From: VXPQ01 sp964608315
GTDB taxonomy: Bacteria; Bacteroidota; Rhodothermia; Rhodothermales; VXPQ01
Direction of reading: 5' to 3'
Assembly (NCBI GenBank): GCA_964608315.1
Contig: CAZSNF010000003.1
Location: forward strand, 124,001 to 188,000
DNA length: 64,000 nucleotides
A model generated the notes under the pieces. The model saw only the letters and a list, made by a program, of their open reading frames with translations, did no database searches and was not told the DNA's origin. A program made the position numbers and the translations under genes. Shown piece by piece: positions 7,958 through 16,416 of the stretch (positions are counted from its first letter, which is position 1; each line of letters begins with the position of its first letter).

Positions 7958-9094
7958 ATGGCCAATACGGACGCTCGCCGTACGCGGCGCGATTTCTTGC
8001 AAAAAACCGGCTCGCTCCTCGGCGGACTCACCCTGTCGGGAACGCCGCTGGCTGCCTCTGCAAGCATGGCGGGCAACCGCCCTCGCACGCTGTCTCCGAA
8101 CGCAAAGCCCCTCGGCGTAGCTCTCGTGGGGCTGGGCAATTACGCCACGAACCAGTTGGCCTCCGCGCTCAAGGAAACGGAACGGTGCCGCTTGACAGGC
8201 ATCGTAACCGGTACGCCCTCCAAGATAGACCGCTGGCGAACCGAGTACGATATCCCGGAAAAAAACGTCTACAATTACGAGACCTTCGACGGAATCGCCG
8301 ACAATCCGGATATCGACATCGTATATGTGGTGTTGCCGAACAGCATGCATGCAGAATATGCGATCCGGGCTGCCGAGGCAGGCAAGCATGTCATTACGGA
8401 GAAGCCTATGGCTACCTCCGTCCGCGACTGCGAGCGCATGATCGAGGCGTGCGACAAGGCCGGCGTGAAGCTTTCGGTGGGATACCGCCTCCACTTCGAA
8501 CCGCACCACCAGGAAATCATGCGCCTGGGGCAGGAACAGGTTTTCGGGCCGGTCACTTTGGTCGAGGCCAATTTCAGTTTTACCTCGCGCAACACCGACG
8601 CCTGGCGATTCAGCAAGGAAATGGCGGGAGGAGGCGCCTTGCTGGACGTAGGCGTCTACGCCATCCAGGGCGCCAGGTATACGATCGGCGAAGAGCCGGT
8701 CCGGGTCCGGGCGTCAGGCCACAACACCCGCCCGGACATCTTTACAGAAATTTACGAGACCATCCTGTGGGACATGGAATTTCCGGGCGGCGCCGTATCC
8801 ACGCATAGTACATCCTATTCGGCTAATTCGAATCGCCTGTACATGATGGCCCCGCGGGGCTGGGCAAGAATCGAACCGTCCTTCATGTACGACGGGCAAT
8901 CCGGACAGACAAACGAGGGACCAATGAACTTCCCGGAGGCGGTGCAGCAAGCGTTGCAAATGGACGACTTCGCCCGATGCATCGCAGAAAACGAAACGAG
9001 CAGGGTTTCCGGCGAAGAAGGCCTGAAGGACATGAAAGTCATTGAGGCGATCTACCGCTCGATCGACCGGGGCGGAAGATGGGTGGAGGTGTAA
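7958..9094 (+). CDS. Tat-exported glucose-fructose-oxidoreductase-like Gfo/Idh/MocA protein
   Basis: A 378-residue protein with a twin-arginine signal (RRTRRDFLQKTGSLLGG, Arg 10-11). Its body resembles periplasmic glucose-fructose oxidoreductases: VALVGLGNYATNQLASAL, DIDIVYVVLPNSMHAEYA, GKHVITEKPMATSVRDC, VGYRLHFEPHHQEIMRL and GGALLDVGVYAIQGARYTIG. The intact EKP motif and the downstream Asp-Val-Gly-x-Tyr region argue for an active dehydrogenase with tightly held NADP. It follows the preceding oxidoreductase by 35 bp and is the last intact gene of this plus-strand run. Confidence 0.88.
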   Translation: MANTDARRTRRDFLQKTGSLLGGLTLSGTPLAASASMAGNRPRTLSPNAKPLGVALVGLGNYATNQLASALKETERCRLTGIVTGTPSKIDRWRTEYDIPEKNVYNYETFDGIADNPDIDIVYVVLPNSMHAEYAIRAAEAGKHVITEKPMATSVRDCERMIEACDKAGVKLSVGYRLHFEPHHQEIMRLGQEQVFGPVTLVEANFSFTSRNTDAWRFSKEMAGGGALLDVGVYAIQGARYTIGEEPVRVRASGHNTRPDIFTEIYETILWDMEFPGGAVSTHSTSYSANSNRLYMMAPRGWARIEPSFMYDGQSGQTNEGPMNFPEAVQQALQMDDFARCIAENETSRVSGEEGLKDMKVIEAIYRSIDRGGRWVEV

Positions 9095-9241
9095 TTGATT
9101 TCGCCCCTTCTTGTGGCCTATGTAGCCGAGCAGTTCGGCTGGAACAGCATGTTCTACCTGTTCGTGGTGTTCGCTATAATCTCCGGAACGCTGCTCGCAA
9201 CGAAGTGGAATTACGGGAAGAAGCCTGCGCCTGCAACATGA
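9095..9241 (+). pseudogene. C-terminal remnant of an MFS-type sugar transporter
   Basis: Starting one base after the preceding stop, an open frame of 48 codons reads like the last transmembrane helix and tail of a major facilitator transporter: VAEQFGWNSMFYLFVVFAII, then SGTLLATKWNYGKK. There is no ATG in a sensible place, and nothing upstream in this frame belongs to a transporter, so the gene looks truncated, probably by the event that brought the oxidoreductase gene next to it. Confidence 0.6.
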
Positions 9242-9356
9242 GGACGCTTCCGGTGAAGGACAGGCGGTCCAGAGCCGCTCTCGCCATCACGCAAGCGCAA
9301 CAACGAGCATAAAAACGCGTACACGGCGTACAGGGCGCTCCCGCTGCCCGTTACCC

Positions 9357-10295
9357 TCACGGATCCACCGAAACGTACGCATCGATCAGCGCCTGCTCCC
9401 CCTCCTTGCCGGGTGCGGCATTCCCGTGCTCCATCCCGAGGATGTCCGTATACCCCCGTTCGTGGATGTATTTGAACACGTTTCGGTAGTTGATTTCGCC
9501 CGTCGTCGGCTCCTTCCGGCCCGGGTTGTCGCCGATCTGGAAATAGCCGATCTCGTCCCATGATTTTTCGATGTTCGGGATCAGGTTCCCCTCGCTGATC
9601 TGCTGGTGGTAGATATCGAAGAGAATCTTGCAGGCGGGGCTGTCTACATGCTTGCAAATCATGTATGCCTGGGGCGCCCGGCTCAGAAACACGCCGGGAT
9701 GATTCGACCACCAGTTCAGGGGCTCCAGCACCATAACCAGGCCATGCGGCTCCAGAATCTCCGCCGCGCGCTTCAGCGATTCCACCACATGCACCGTCTG
9801 GTACTCCATTTCCTGGCGCTGGTCGACTCGCCCGGGCACCACCGTCATCCATGTAGCGTTCACGCGCTTCGCTACTTCCACGGCCCCGCGGATATCATCC
9901 AGAAATTCTTCCCGCCTGGCCGGATCGCCGCTCGCCAGATTGGGTCCCTGCCAGTCGATCCTGTGCGCAACGAATACGCCCATGCGCATATTCAAACGAG
10001 TCATTTCCTGCGCAATAGCCTCCTGCATCTCGGGGGTGCGGCCCGACATGCCGTTGTCTTCCATGGACCGGAAGCCCATCTCTGCCATAAAACGAAGCTG
10101 ATCGAGCAGATCGTCCCCTGCATGGCGCCTGAACATGCCGAAATGCGGGGCATAGTCGAGCGTGAATTCGGGGCGGTTTCCGGAAAAACCGGAAGGTTCG
10201 CCTATCTCGGATAAACCGGCTGCAAGGCTCGTATGGGCCAAGGGAAGAGCCGCTGAGGCAGCCGCAAGGGAACGCAGAAAACGACGTCGTTGCAT
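9357..10295 (-). CDS. exported TIM-barrel sugar isomerase/epimerase (hydroxypyruvate isomerase-like)
   Basis: A 312-residue protein with a twin-arginine-like signal (MQRRRFLRSLAAASAALPLA) and one xylose-isomerase-like TIM barrel (AP endonuclease family 2 fold). Barrel strands carry likely metal ligands: MVLEPLNWW (Glu), KILFDIYHQQISEGN (Asp, His), GYFQIGDNPGRKEPTTGEIN (Asp), and DILGMEHGNA (Glu, His). That pattern matches hydroxypyruvate isomerase-like proteins. In Bacteroidota, exported members occur beside Gfo/Idh/MocA oxidoreductases in clusters for non-hydrolytic glycoside breakdown, which fits this neighbourhood. The true substrate is not known. Confidence 0.82.
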   Translation of the reverse strand: MQRRRFLRSLAAASAALPLAHTSLAAGLSEIGEPSGFSGNRPEFTLDYAPHFGMFRRHAGDDLLDQLRFMAEMGFRSMEDNGMSGRTPEMQEAIAQEMTRLNMRMGVFVAHRIDWQGPNLASGDPARREEFLDDIRGAVEVAKRVNATWMTVVPGRVDQRQEMEYQTVHVVESLKRAAEILEPHGLVMVLEPLNWWSNHPGVFLSRAPQAYMICKHVDSPACKILFDIYHQQISEGNLIPNIEKSWDEIGYFQIGDNPGRKEPTTGEINYRNVFKYIHERGYTDILGMEHGNAAPGKEGEQALIDAYVSVDP

Positions 10296-10306
10296 GGTTG
10301 TATGGA

Positions 10307-10460
10307 TTTTGATCAGTGTATCTTTAAGGCAATACGATCAAGAGGGTCTGTGGTTGCGCCTTTGAGCGAAACATCGGGCCCAAATACCCCGGCCGGCCCA
10401 TCGGCCCTGCGCACCCCTCGCAAACCTATGATCTTTGTGGATTTAATCAAAGTATTCCTT
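10307..10460. repeat. structured repeat family B, copy B2 (right arm lost)
   Basis: It begins with TTTTGATCAGTGTATC and contains GAGGGTCTGTGGTTGCGCC followed by the B core GAGCGAAACATCGGGCCC. The sequence then runs to GTGGATTTAATCAAAGTATT. The complementary arm of the main hairpin is absent, so this copy cannot fold like B1, B4 and B5. Confidence 0.7.
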
Positions 10461-10489
10461 AAAAGTGGACATAAATTATGTCCACTTTT
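10461..10489. terminator. perfect palindromic hairpin, likely intrinsic terminator
   Basis: AAAAGTGGACATAA (10461-10474) and TTATGTCCACTTTT (10476-10489) form a 14-bp perfect stem with a run of T on either strand. It lies 16 bases past the stop of the minus-strand subunit-3 gene and would end the long minus-strand run coming from 14 kb. Confidence 0.7.
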
Positions 10490-10505
10490 TTATCTTCCCG
10501 TCCCA

Positions 10506-11129
10506 TCACAAAGTCTTCCAGGGCGCTTCCGACAAACCCAGCCGTTCAATCTCTGATTTCGGGGCGCCCGTCCATTCAGGGACAAACACGTTGCCCATAT
10601 AGCCCAGATCGGCCATGCCCGCTTCCGTGGTCCAGAACCCGGACGCCGTCAAGTCGCGGAAGAAATTGAAAAACGCGACGCCCTCTGCAAGCGCGGGGTC
10701 GGCGTCCTCGGGCCAGGCGATCGCATCGACCAGTTCGACGCGTTGCGTCTCGGAACACGCCGCAAACGACGCCCCGAACCGTTTTCGGGCCCAAGCGTCC
10801 AGCCAGGTTAATCCCTGGCGCATGGGATCCTGCATATCCGGCATATCCGTCACAATAAAATCCATGAATTCCGGCGCGCCCACATCCGTGGCGCCGCCCG
10901 ACCGGTCGTCCGCTGGAATAACCATGTCCGCAAGAATACGCACGGTCTCGTACTCCTCGTCCGTAAAAAACGACGGCGAAAAATCTCCCTCGGCGCGGGC
11001 TGCTTCCGTCTGGCGGGCAGCGCGCTCGGCGTCGGAGGCGGTCCACCGGCATCCGGCCGCCGTCAGTGCGCCGGGCGCGGTGGCCGACAGGGCCAGGGCC
11101 AGCAATTTAAGCGATTCGCGACGATCCAT
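10506..11129 (-). CDS. gluconate 2-dehydrogenase subunit 3 family protein
   Basis: A 207-residue small subunit of the membrane or periplasmic GMC-type sugar dehydrogenases. The N-terminus MDRRESLKLLALALSATAPG has a twin-arginine-like signal, and LTAAGC at about 22-27 could be a lipobox. The domain core is FFTDEEYETVRILADMVIPA, then GAPEFMDFIV, and a C-terminal LGYMGN motif. In known enzymes (gluconate 2-dehydrogenase, glucoside 3-dehydrogenase) this subunit is the Tat-carried chaperone that exports the FAD subunit. It lies 105 bp after the GMC gene on the same strand and is almost certainly its partner. No cytochrome c subunit is seen. Confidence 0.88.
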   Translation of the reverse strand: MDRRESLKLLALALSATAPGALTAAGCRWTASDAERAARQTEAARAEGDFSPSFFTDEEYETVRILADMVIPADDRSGGATDVGAPEFMDFIVTDMPDMQDPMRQGLTWLDAWARKRFGASFAACSETQRVELVDAIAWPEDADPALAEGVAFFNFFRDLTASGFWTTEAGMADLGYMGNVFVPEWTGAPKSEIERLGLSEAPWKTL

Positions 11130-11191
11130 AGGGCACCTTCTATCGGGTCAATAACACTGTACTTGCAAACGTGAAGGACTGAGCGAAGCGG

Positions 11192-11208
11192 TTTTGATCA
11201 GAGTATCC
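11192..11208. repeat. single dispersed end motif
   Basis: TTTTGATCAGAGTATCC lies between the GMC and subunit-3 genes, about 26 bases beyond the GMC stop. With the preceding GGACTGAGCGAAGCGG it matches the relic at 2013-2042. Confidence 0.6.
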
Positions 11209-11234
11209 TGCAATACGTCCGGTGTGGTTCCGAG

Positions 11235-12953
11235 CTACAAGGCGCCGGCGTTGCGAAGTTCGACGATATGATCCGCCGTCCGCCACGCCAGCGCCAGAAT
11301 GGTCCATGTCGTGTTTTTATGCGCCTGAGACACGAACGGCGCCCCATCCGTCACGAACACGTTCCTTGCGTCGTGCGCCTGGCACCAGGCGTTCAGCGGG
11401 GCCTTTGCCGGATCGTCTCCCATGCGCACCGTGCCCACCTCATGGATAATCCTCCCCGGCGCCAGAATGCCGTATCCCTCGTCTTCCGAAGGCATGGGCG
11501 TAAGGATTTCGCCCCCCATGGCTTCCACAAGCTGGCGGCCTGCTTCCTGGGCATGTTTGATCTGGAGATACTCTTCGTCGCTCCAGCGCACATGGAAACG
11601 CAAGACGGGAATACCGTATTTGTCCACGACATCCGGGTCGATTTCGCAATAATTATCGTACCGGGCAATCATCTCGCCGCGGGCGGAAAAGCCCACCACG
11701 GAACCGTACAAATCCCGGTAATCCTGCTTGAGCTGCATCCCGTAGCCGCCCCCGCCCCGGGGACGATCCTCAAAAAGGTTATTGATCGTATGAATCCCGC
11801 CCATGAAGCCGTAACCGGGCTGGTCCCGGCCTCCCCATACTTCGAGATGGTAGCCCCGGGCAAAATCGCGCCTGGCGTCATGTCCAAACCAGGGAATGTA
11901 AATGTGCGCCCCGCCTGCGCCGTCTTCGTTGTGCGCCGCGCGCCCGACCAGCTGCGGAAAAATTCCGGCCACGCTGGCGCCCGTGGAATCCATAAGATAC
12001 CGTCCCACGACGCCGCTTGAATTGGCCAGGCCGTCCGGGTGCCGGGGCGAAGCCGAATTCAACAGCAGCCGGGCCGTTTCGCATGCGCTCGCCGCCAGCA
12101 CGACGACCCGGGCGCGCACCGCGTACTCCTGCATGTCGCGCCGGTTCACGTACGACACGCCGGTGGCCAGTCCCTCCTGATCCGTGATGATCTCTCGCGC
12201 CATGGCGTGGTCCACAATGGTCAACCGCCCCGTATCAAGCGCCGGAGGCAACAACACCGACGGCGAGGAAAAATTCGAACTCGTGGCGCAACCCCGCCCG
12301 CACTGCCCGCAAAAATGGCACGCAACCCGCCCGTTGTGCGGTTTCGTCAGGATGGAAAGGCGGTTCGCCAACACCGGAATGCCCAGCCGGGCCGCTCCCT
12401 GCATAACGAGCAGTTCATGCAAACGCGGCGCAGGAGGCGGCAAAAATTCCCCGTCCGGCTCGTTGTAAAAACCGTCCCGGTTGCCAAAAATCCCGACAAG
12501 GCGATCCACCTTGTCGTACCACGGGGCAAGGTCTTCGTATCCTATGGGCCAGTCGTCCCCAAGCCCGTCCAGGCTGTATCCGCGAAAATCGTCCGGGCCG
12601 AATCGCAACGAAATGCGCCCCCAGTGGTTCGTGCGTCCTCCCAGCATGCGCGCCCGGAACCAGTCCCATTCCGTCCCCTCGGCGCGCGCGTACGGCTCGC
12701 CCTCGATTTCCCAGCCGCCGATGCACCCGTCGAATTCGCCGAACGGCTTCTCTTTCGAAGACGCCCCTCGTCTGGGCGACGTATAGTTCCAGGTGAACAT
12801 GTCGCCGTCCACCGCCGCATCCCACATGGGACCCGCCTCCAGCATCGCCACATTCGCGCCCGCCTGGGCCAGTACGTACGCCGCCATGCCCCCGCCGGCG
12901 CCCGAGCCGACAATAACCACATCGTAGATATCGGGATTGACGATATGTCGCAT
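11235..12953 (-). CDS. GMC family FAD-dependent sugar dehydrogenase, large subunit
   Basis: A 572-residue glucose-methanol-choline oxidoreductase. The start at 12953 leaves 11 residues before the FAD-binding strand (DVVIVGSGAGGGMAAYVLAQ, with GSGAGG); longer in-frame starts add no family sequence. The adenine-binding Glu lies in VAMLEAGP. A cysteine cluster HFCGQCGRGCATSS near residue 210 is typical of gluconate and glucoside dehydrogenase large subunits. The C-terminal domain has GTVRMGDDP, NVFVTDGAPF, and a His-x-Asn-type catalytic segment around SQAHKNTTW. It has no signal of its own, in agreement with export together with the subunit-3 protein. Likely role: oxidation of a sugar or glycoside, possibly at C3, with electrons passed to the respiratory chain. 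Confidence 0.9.
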   Translation of the reverse strand: MRHIVNPDIYDVVIVGSGAGGGMAAYVLAQAGANVAMLEAGPMWDAAVDGDMFTWNYTSPRRGASSKEKPFGEFDGCIGGWEIEGEPYARAEGTEWDWFRARMLGGRTNHWGRISLRFGPDDFRGYSLDGLGDDWPIGYEDLAPWYDKVDRLVGIFGNRDGFYNEPDGEFLPPPAPRLHELLVMQGAARLGIPVLANRLSILTKPHNGRVACHFCGQCGRGCATSSNFSSPSVLLPPALDTGRLTIVDHAMAREIITDQEGLATGVSYVNRRDMQEYAVRARVVVLAASACETARLLLNSASPRHPDGLANSSGVVGRYLMDSTGASVAGIFPQLVGRAAHNEDGAGGAHIYIPWFGHDARRDFARGYHLEVWGGRDQPGYGFMGGIHTINNLFEDRPRGGGGYGMQLKQDYRDLYGSVVGFSARGEMIARYDNYCEIDPDVVDKYGIPVLRFHVRWSDEEYLQIKHAQEAGRQLVEAMGGEILTPMPSEDEGYGILAPGRIIHEVGTVRMGDDPAKAPLNAWCQAHDARNVFVTDGAPFVSQAHKNTTWTILALAWRTADHIVELRNAGAL

Positions 12954-13033
12954 AGCGGTCAGGTATTGACAGAATGTGTGGCGAATATACAGGCCGGTTC
13001 GGACCACAATATCCGAGTTCAGCTATCCTGTAG

Positions 13034-14134
13034 TTAACGGCGTTTGCTCCTCGGATGCAATACCTTTCCGCTCTTTCCCTGGGCAAATCCCTCGATTCCC
13101 CGGAAAATTTCGCTCACGCACGGCTCCGGGGGGTTATGGCACTCCGGCACGTTTCGGGGAAACAGGCCCGTGCATCGAGGCAGGAAATTATAGCCGGCCT
13201 GAAGACTCGTTGCCGTGAGGGGCGTCCACTCCCGGCCTATCCCCTCTCCGGCGCCGAAGAAACCGAAGCCGTTCTGCACGTTGGAAAACGTACCCGGCAC
13301 CGCCAGCTGGTTGGCGTCGAACACCCCGCCGGGCGGCGCCCAGGTCGAATCCGCAAGCAGGCCCGAAAACTCCATTTTCCGAAGCCATATGTCCGGAGCG
13401 CTTTCTTCCGGATCTGTAATCAGGCAGTTGATTTGATACGCCGCCCGAACGGTCTCGAAATCCCGCTCCATATCTATCGTAAAACGCCACCCTCCGGGGA
13501 TGCGCTCGACCCGATCTTCGTACGAAACGATCACCGGCAACTGCACGGCGGGAGCCACCGGAGACCCTTGCGGCCAGGCTTGCGGAGGAGGCACATTGAT
13601 GGCGTGGTACGTTACGCGCAGCCCGATGAGGTTCGGCACGTCGCCGTCGATAAAGACGGGAATCTGAACGTCGGGCCGTCCGGTTTCGAGCGTAAACTGC
13701 GCCGAGGGCGGCACGGACACTTCGACGCTCGTCGTTTCGCCGTCCGAACGAACCACTTCGAGCAGATAGCGCGCATCGTACTCTGGCCGAAAAGGCGCCA
13801 TGAAAAAATGTCCGGCGATCAAACTGTCGAAATGTACGCGTTCGTACGTCCATTCCAGGCGCTTCCCCGTCGCAAGATGCGTGGAAAATACGCGGGCGTC
13901 GATCCTCGTCTCCTGGTCGGGAATCAATTCATCCGCGACTTCGAAAACGCGAACGTACTGCGTGTCGGCGGCGGAATCCAGAAAACCCCAGACCGTAAAG
14001 GGAATGTCGGTCCCGGTAATGGCGTCCACGTTTTCCTCGCAACCGGCGGTGGACAGGAGCAAAACCGGAAGCATAACCGCCGGAAGAAGCCGGATAATCC
14101 ATTTTTTACGCAGGCGCTTCATGGCGATATTCAA
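13034..14134 (-). CDS. DUF4249-type lipoprotein (module A)
   Basis: A 366-residue lipoprotein. The signal ends in a lipobox (VLLLSTAGC) after a basic KRLRKKW start; Met5 could also be the start. The body matches the DUF4249 pattern of Bacteroidota: an opening ITGTDIPFTVWGFLDSAADT, a strand-rich region DARYLLEVVRSDGETTSVEV, and a C-terminal RNVQNGFGFFGAG-like motif (here NVQNGFGFFGAGEG), which also occurs in the module B paralogue. Such proteins pair with TonB receptors and are thought to sit on the outer membrane. The ATG overlaps the stop of the receptor gene by 4 bases, so the two are translationally coupled. Confidence 0.85.
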   Translation of the reverse strand: MNIAMKRLRKKWIIRLLPAVMLPVLLLSTAGCEENVDAITGTDIPFTVWGFLDSAADTQYVRVFEVADELIPDQETRIDARVFSTHLATGKRLEWTYERVHFDSLIAGHFFMAPFRPEYDARYLLEVVRSDGETTSVEVSVPPSAQFTLETGRPDVQIPVFIDGDVPNLIGLRVTYHAINVPPPQAWPQGSPVAPAVQLPVIVSYEDRVERIPGGWRFTIDMERDFETVRAAYQINCLITDPEESAPDIWLRKMEFSGLLADSTWAPPGGVFDANQLAVPGTFSNVQNGFGFFGAGEGIGREWTPLTATSLQAGYNFLPRCTGLFPRNVPECHNPPEPCVSEIFRGIEGFAQGKSGKVLHPRSKRR

Positions 14135-16416
14135 AACTGGACCTTCAGGCCCGCGATGGGAACGAGGGGCAATTGATCGGTGCGGCGGGCCGTGAGCAAA
14201 TCCAGCGTAAAGAGGTTCGCCCGGTCATAGGCGTTCATCACGCCGGCCTGCACGGTCATTTCCACCCCGGCCGGCATATCGAAGGTCCGGTCCACGGTAA
14301 CGTCCAGCCGGTGATACGCAGGAAGCGCGCCCCGATACGGAATGCTTTCGTAAATGACGCGGGGAAATCCGCGGACGTTTCGGACATCGACGGGGCCGTC
14401 CATCAACACGAAACCGTCGAACCCCGAGACGGGCGTATACGGCAATCCGGAGCCGAACTGCCACCGGGCGCTTACGTCGAATCCGTATACCGCGACCTTG
14501 CCCAGCATATTGACCTGGTGACGCCGGTCGTGAGGAGGACGAAACCGCCCGGGATTGTTCACCGCCGGACTTGCCGGATCGATTTCGTAGCGGGTAGAAG
14601 ACAGCCCGTAATTCACAAACCCGTAAAAACGGGGGCGCCGCACTTCCAGCCGCAAATCGAACCCGTACGCCTCGCCATGGGCGTCTTGCAAGCGCGTGGT
14701 AAAGCCCGGAAACGCCGTCCATTCCCCAATGAAGATGTGGTCCATACTCTTGTAAAATCCCTCGATGGAGCACTCCAGCCAGGGCGCCGGTTCGATCCGA
14801 TACCCAAGCAGCGCATGCATGGAACGCATCGCCTCGCTGGAAGGCGTTTGAACCCATGCGGTAAAAATGTTGGTGGCGTCGCGGCGATCGCTCAGGCCTA
14901 CGGTGACCTGCCGATAGACGCCTGCCGCCGCGCTCCATTCGTGAATGCCGCGCTGCAGGCGCATGCGCAGCCGGGGCTCGAAATAGTCGCCCGTGCTGCC
15001 CATCGTCTGCACAGTGAGCCCGGGCCGCGCGTACAGCCCGCCGCCCACGTATATTTCCGGCTGAATGTACGCGCCTACGTTCGTGGGCGCCCCCCGCCCG
15101 ACCGTAAGATTCTGGAACAATCCGCCCAACACCGTTTCCGTAAGCGGCGTACGCAGGAAAAATCCCCACTTCATCTCCGAACGCTGGGCGAAATTCGTCA
15201 TATTGACGGCCAGATTAAACAATTCGAGGTCGGAAATCCGGGTCGGTTCGTCGCGCGGCCCAAAGGAACTCTCCAGACGCGAAACGGACACAAGCACTTC
15301 GCTCAGAATCGGAAGGATGCGGGGCGCGGAAAGGTAGCGTACGCCGATCGCCGTGTTGCGCCAACTGACCTCGTCGTTCCGCCGCAAGGGGTCGTCGGTG
15401 GGCGTAAGCGTACCCCGGTCAAAGGTCTTCAGCCCCGTTACGGAAAGCTGGCGATTCGGCCCGATGCGCGCATGAATTTTCCCGAATGCATCGTTGAATA
15501 CGTAAGGAAGCGGCGCGGACACGTACCGGGCGGCCAATTCGTCCAGCATCGAATACCGGGCGGCGCCCAGAAAAGAGATGCGGCCCGGCAAAACAGGCCC
15601 CTCGATATGCCCCGCGCTGGTAAACGGCGACAGGGCCGCGGAAGCATGAAATTTGCGTTTGTCGCCGTTGCGGGAATGCACATCGATGACCGAGGATATT
15701 CTCCCCGAAAATTCCGCTCCGAATCCCCCGGCGTAGACATCGGCCCGATTGACGATTTCGGAAGAAAACGCCGAATAAAAACCCAGCACGTGGAAGGGCT
15801 GGTAAATCTCGATGCCGTCCAGCAGCGTCAGGTTTTGCGTAGGCTCGCCGCCCCGAATGAACACCTGCCCGCCTCGATCCCCCATCAGGACGACGCTGGG
15901 TATCGTGGAAAGATAGGAGACCAGATCGCCCGACACGTCCGGCGACGGAATCAGGTCGATATCTTCCGGACGGATGGTTTGCTGTCCGGCCGTCACCCGC
16001 GCCGCGCCGTCTTCGCGCTCCGCCTCGACGGAAATACCCTCCATGGTCAGGGTGTCTTCCCGAAGCACGATATTGACAAGCAGGCGGTCGTCGGCTTCTA
16101 TGTCCAGCGTATCCACATACGTCGCGAACCCGATGAAGGAAGCCTGCAATGCGTAGCGCCCGGGCGAAATGCGTCCGATAAGAAAAAATCCGTCCTCGTT
16201 GGACGCCGCGCCCTTCAGCGCGCCTGCCAGGTTATTGATCGACACATTCACGCCCTGGAGCGATTCCCCGCCCGCATCCGTCGTAACGAAACCCCGCACG
16301 GAGGCGGATTGCGCCCTCGCGTCGGACGTCAGGCCCGGAGCCGAGCCGACGATCCCCGCCAGGGCCGCCAGCGCCCACAGGCGAACATACGCACTATGTA
16401 CGCCCCCGAACGTCAT
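14131..16416 (-). CDS. TonB-dependent receptor, small type (module A)
   Basis: A 761-residue outer-membrane receptor. After the signal peptide (to about residue 35) comes a carboxypeptidase-regulatory-like domain (ASVRGFVTTDAGGESLQGVN to about 120). The plug follows: ARVTAGQQTIRPEDIDLIPS, GGQVFIRGGEPTQNLTLLDG, and FGAEFSGRISSVIDV. The remainder is a beta-barrel ending in a short aromatic C-terminus (GLKVQF). It is unusually short for a SusC-type receptor and shares its motifs with the paralogue in module B (783 residues). Its ATG overlaps the stop of the TPR gene upstream and its stop overlaps the DUF4249 start, so TPR protein, receptor and lipoprotein form one coupled unit. The transported substrate is unknown. 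Confidence 0.9.
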   Translation of the reverse strand: MTFGGVHSAYVRLWALAALAGIVGSAPGLTSDARAQSASVRGFVTTDAGGESLQGVNVSINNLAGALKGAASNEDGFFLIGRISPGRYALQASFIGFATYVDTLDIEADDRLLVNIVLREDTLTMEGISVEAEREDGAARVTAGQQTIRPEDIDLIPSPDVSGDLVSYLSTIPSVVLMGDRGGQVFIRGGEPTQNLTLLDGIEIYQPFHVLGFYSAFSSEIVNRADVYAGGFGAEFSGRISSVIDVHSRNGDKRKFHASAALSPFTSAGHIEGPVLPGRISFLGAARYSMLDELAARYVSAPLPYVFNDAFGKIHARIGPNRQLSVTGLKTFDRGTLTPTDDPLRRNDEVSWRNTAIGVRYLSAPRILPILSEVLVSVSRLESSFGPRDEPTRISDLELFNLAVNMTNFAQRSEMKWGFFLRTPLTETVLGGLFQNLTVGRGAPTNVGAYIQPEIYVGGGLYARPGLTVQTMGSTGDYFEPRLRMRLQRGIHEWSAAAGVYRQVTVGLSDRRDATNIFTAWVQTPSSEAMRSMHALLGYRIEPAPWLECSIEGFYKSMDHIFIGEWTAFPGFTTRLQDAHGEAYGFDLRLEVRRPRFYGFVNYGLSSTRYEIDPASPAVNNPGRFRPPHDRRHQVNMLGKVAVYGFDVSARWQFGSGLPYTPVSGFDGFVLMDGPVDVRNVRGFPRVIYESIPYRGALPAYHRLDVTVDRTFDMPAGVEMTVQAGVMNAYDRANLFTLDLLTARRTDQLPLVPIAGLKVQF

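Noticed and set aside
12966..12990. TTGACA at 12966 with a TATAC 12 bases later as a plus-strand promoter
   Set aside because: Spacing is too short and no plus-strand gene follows.
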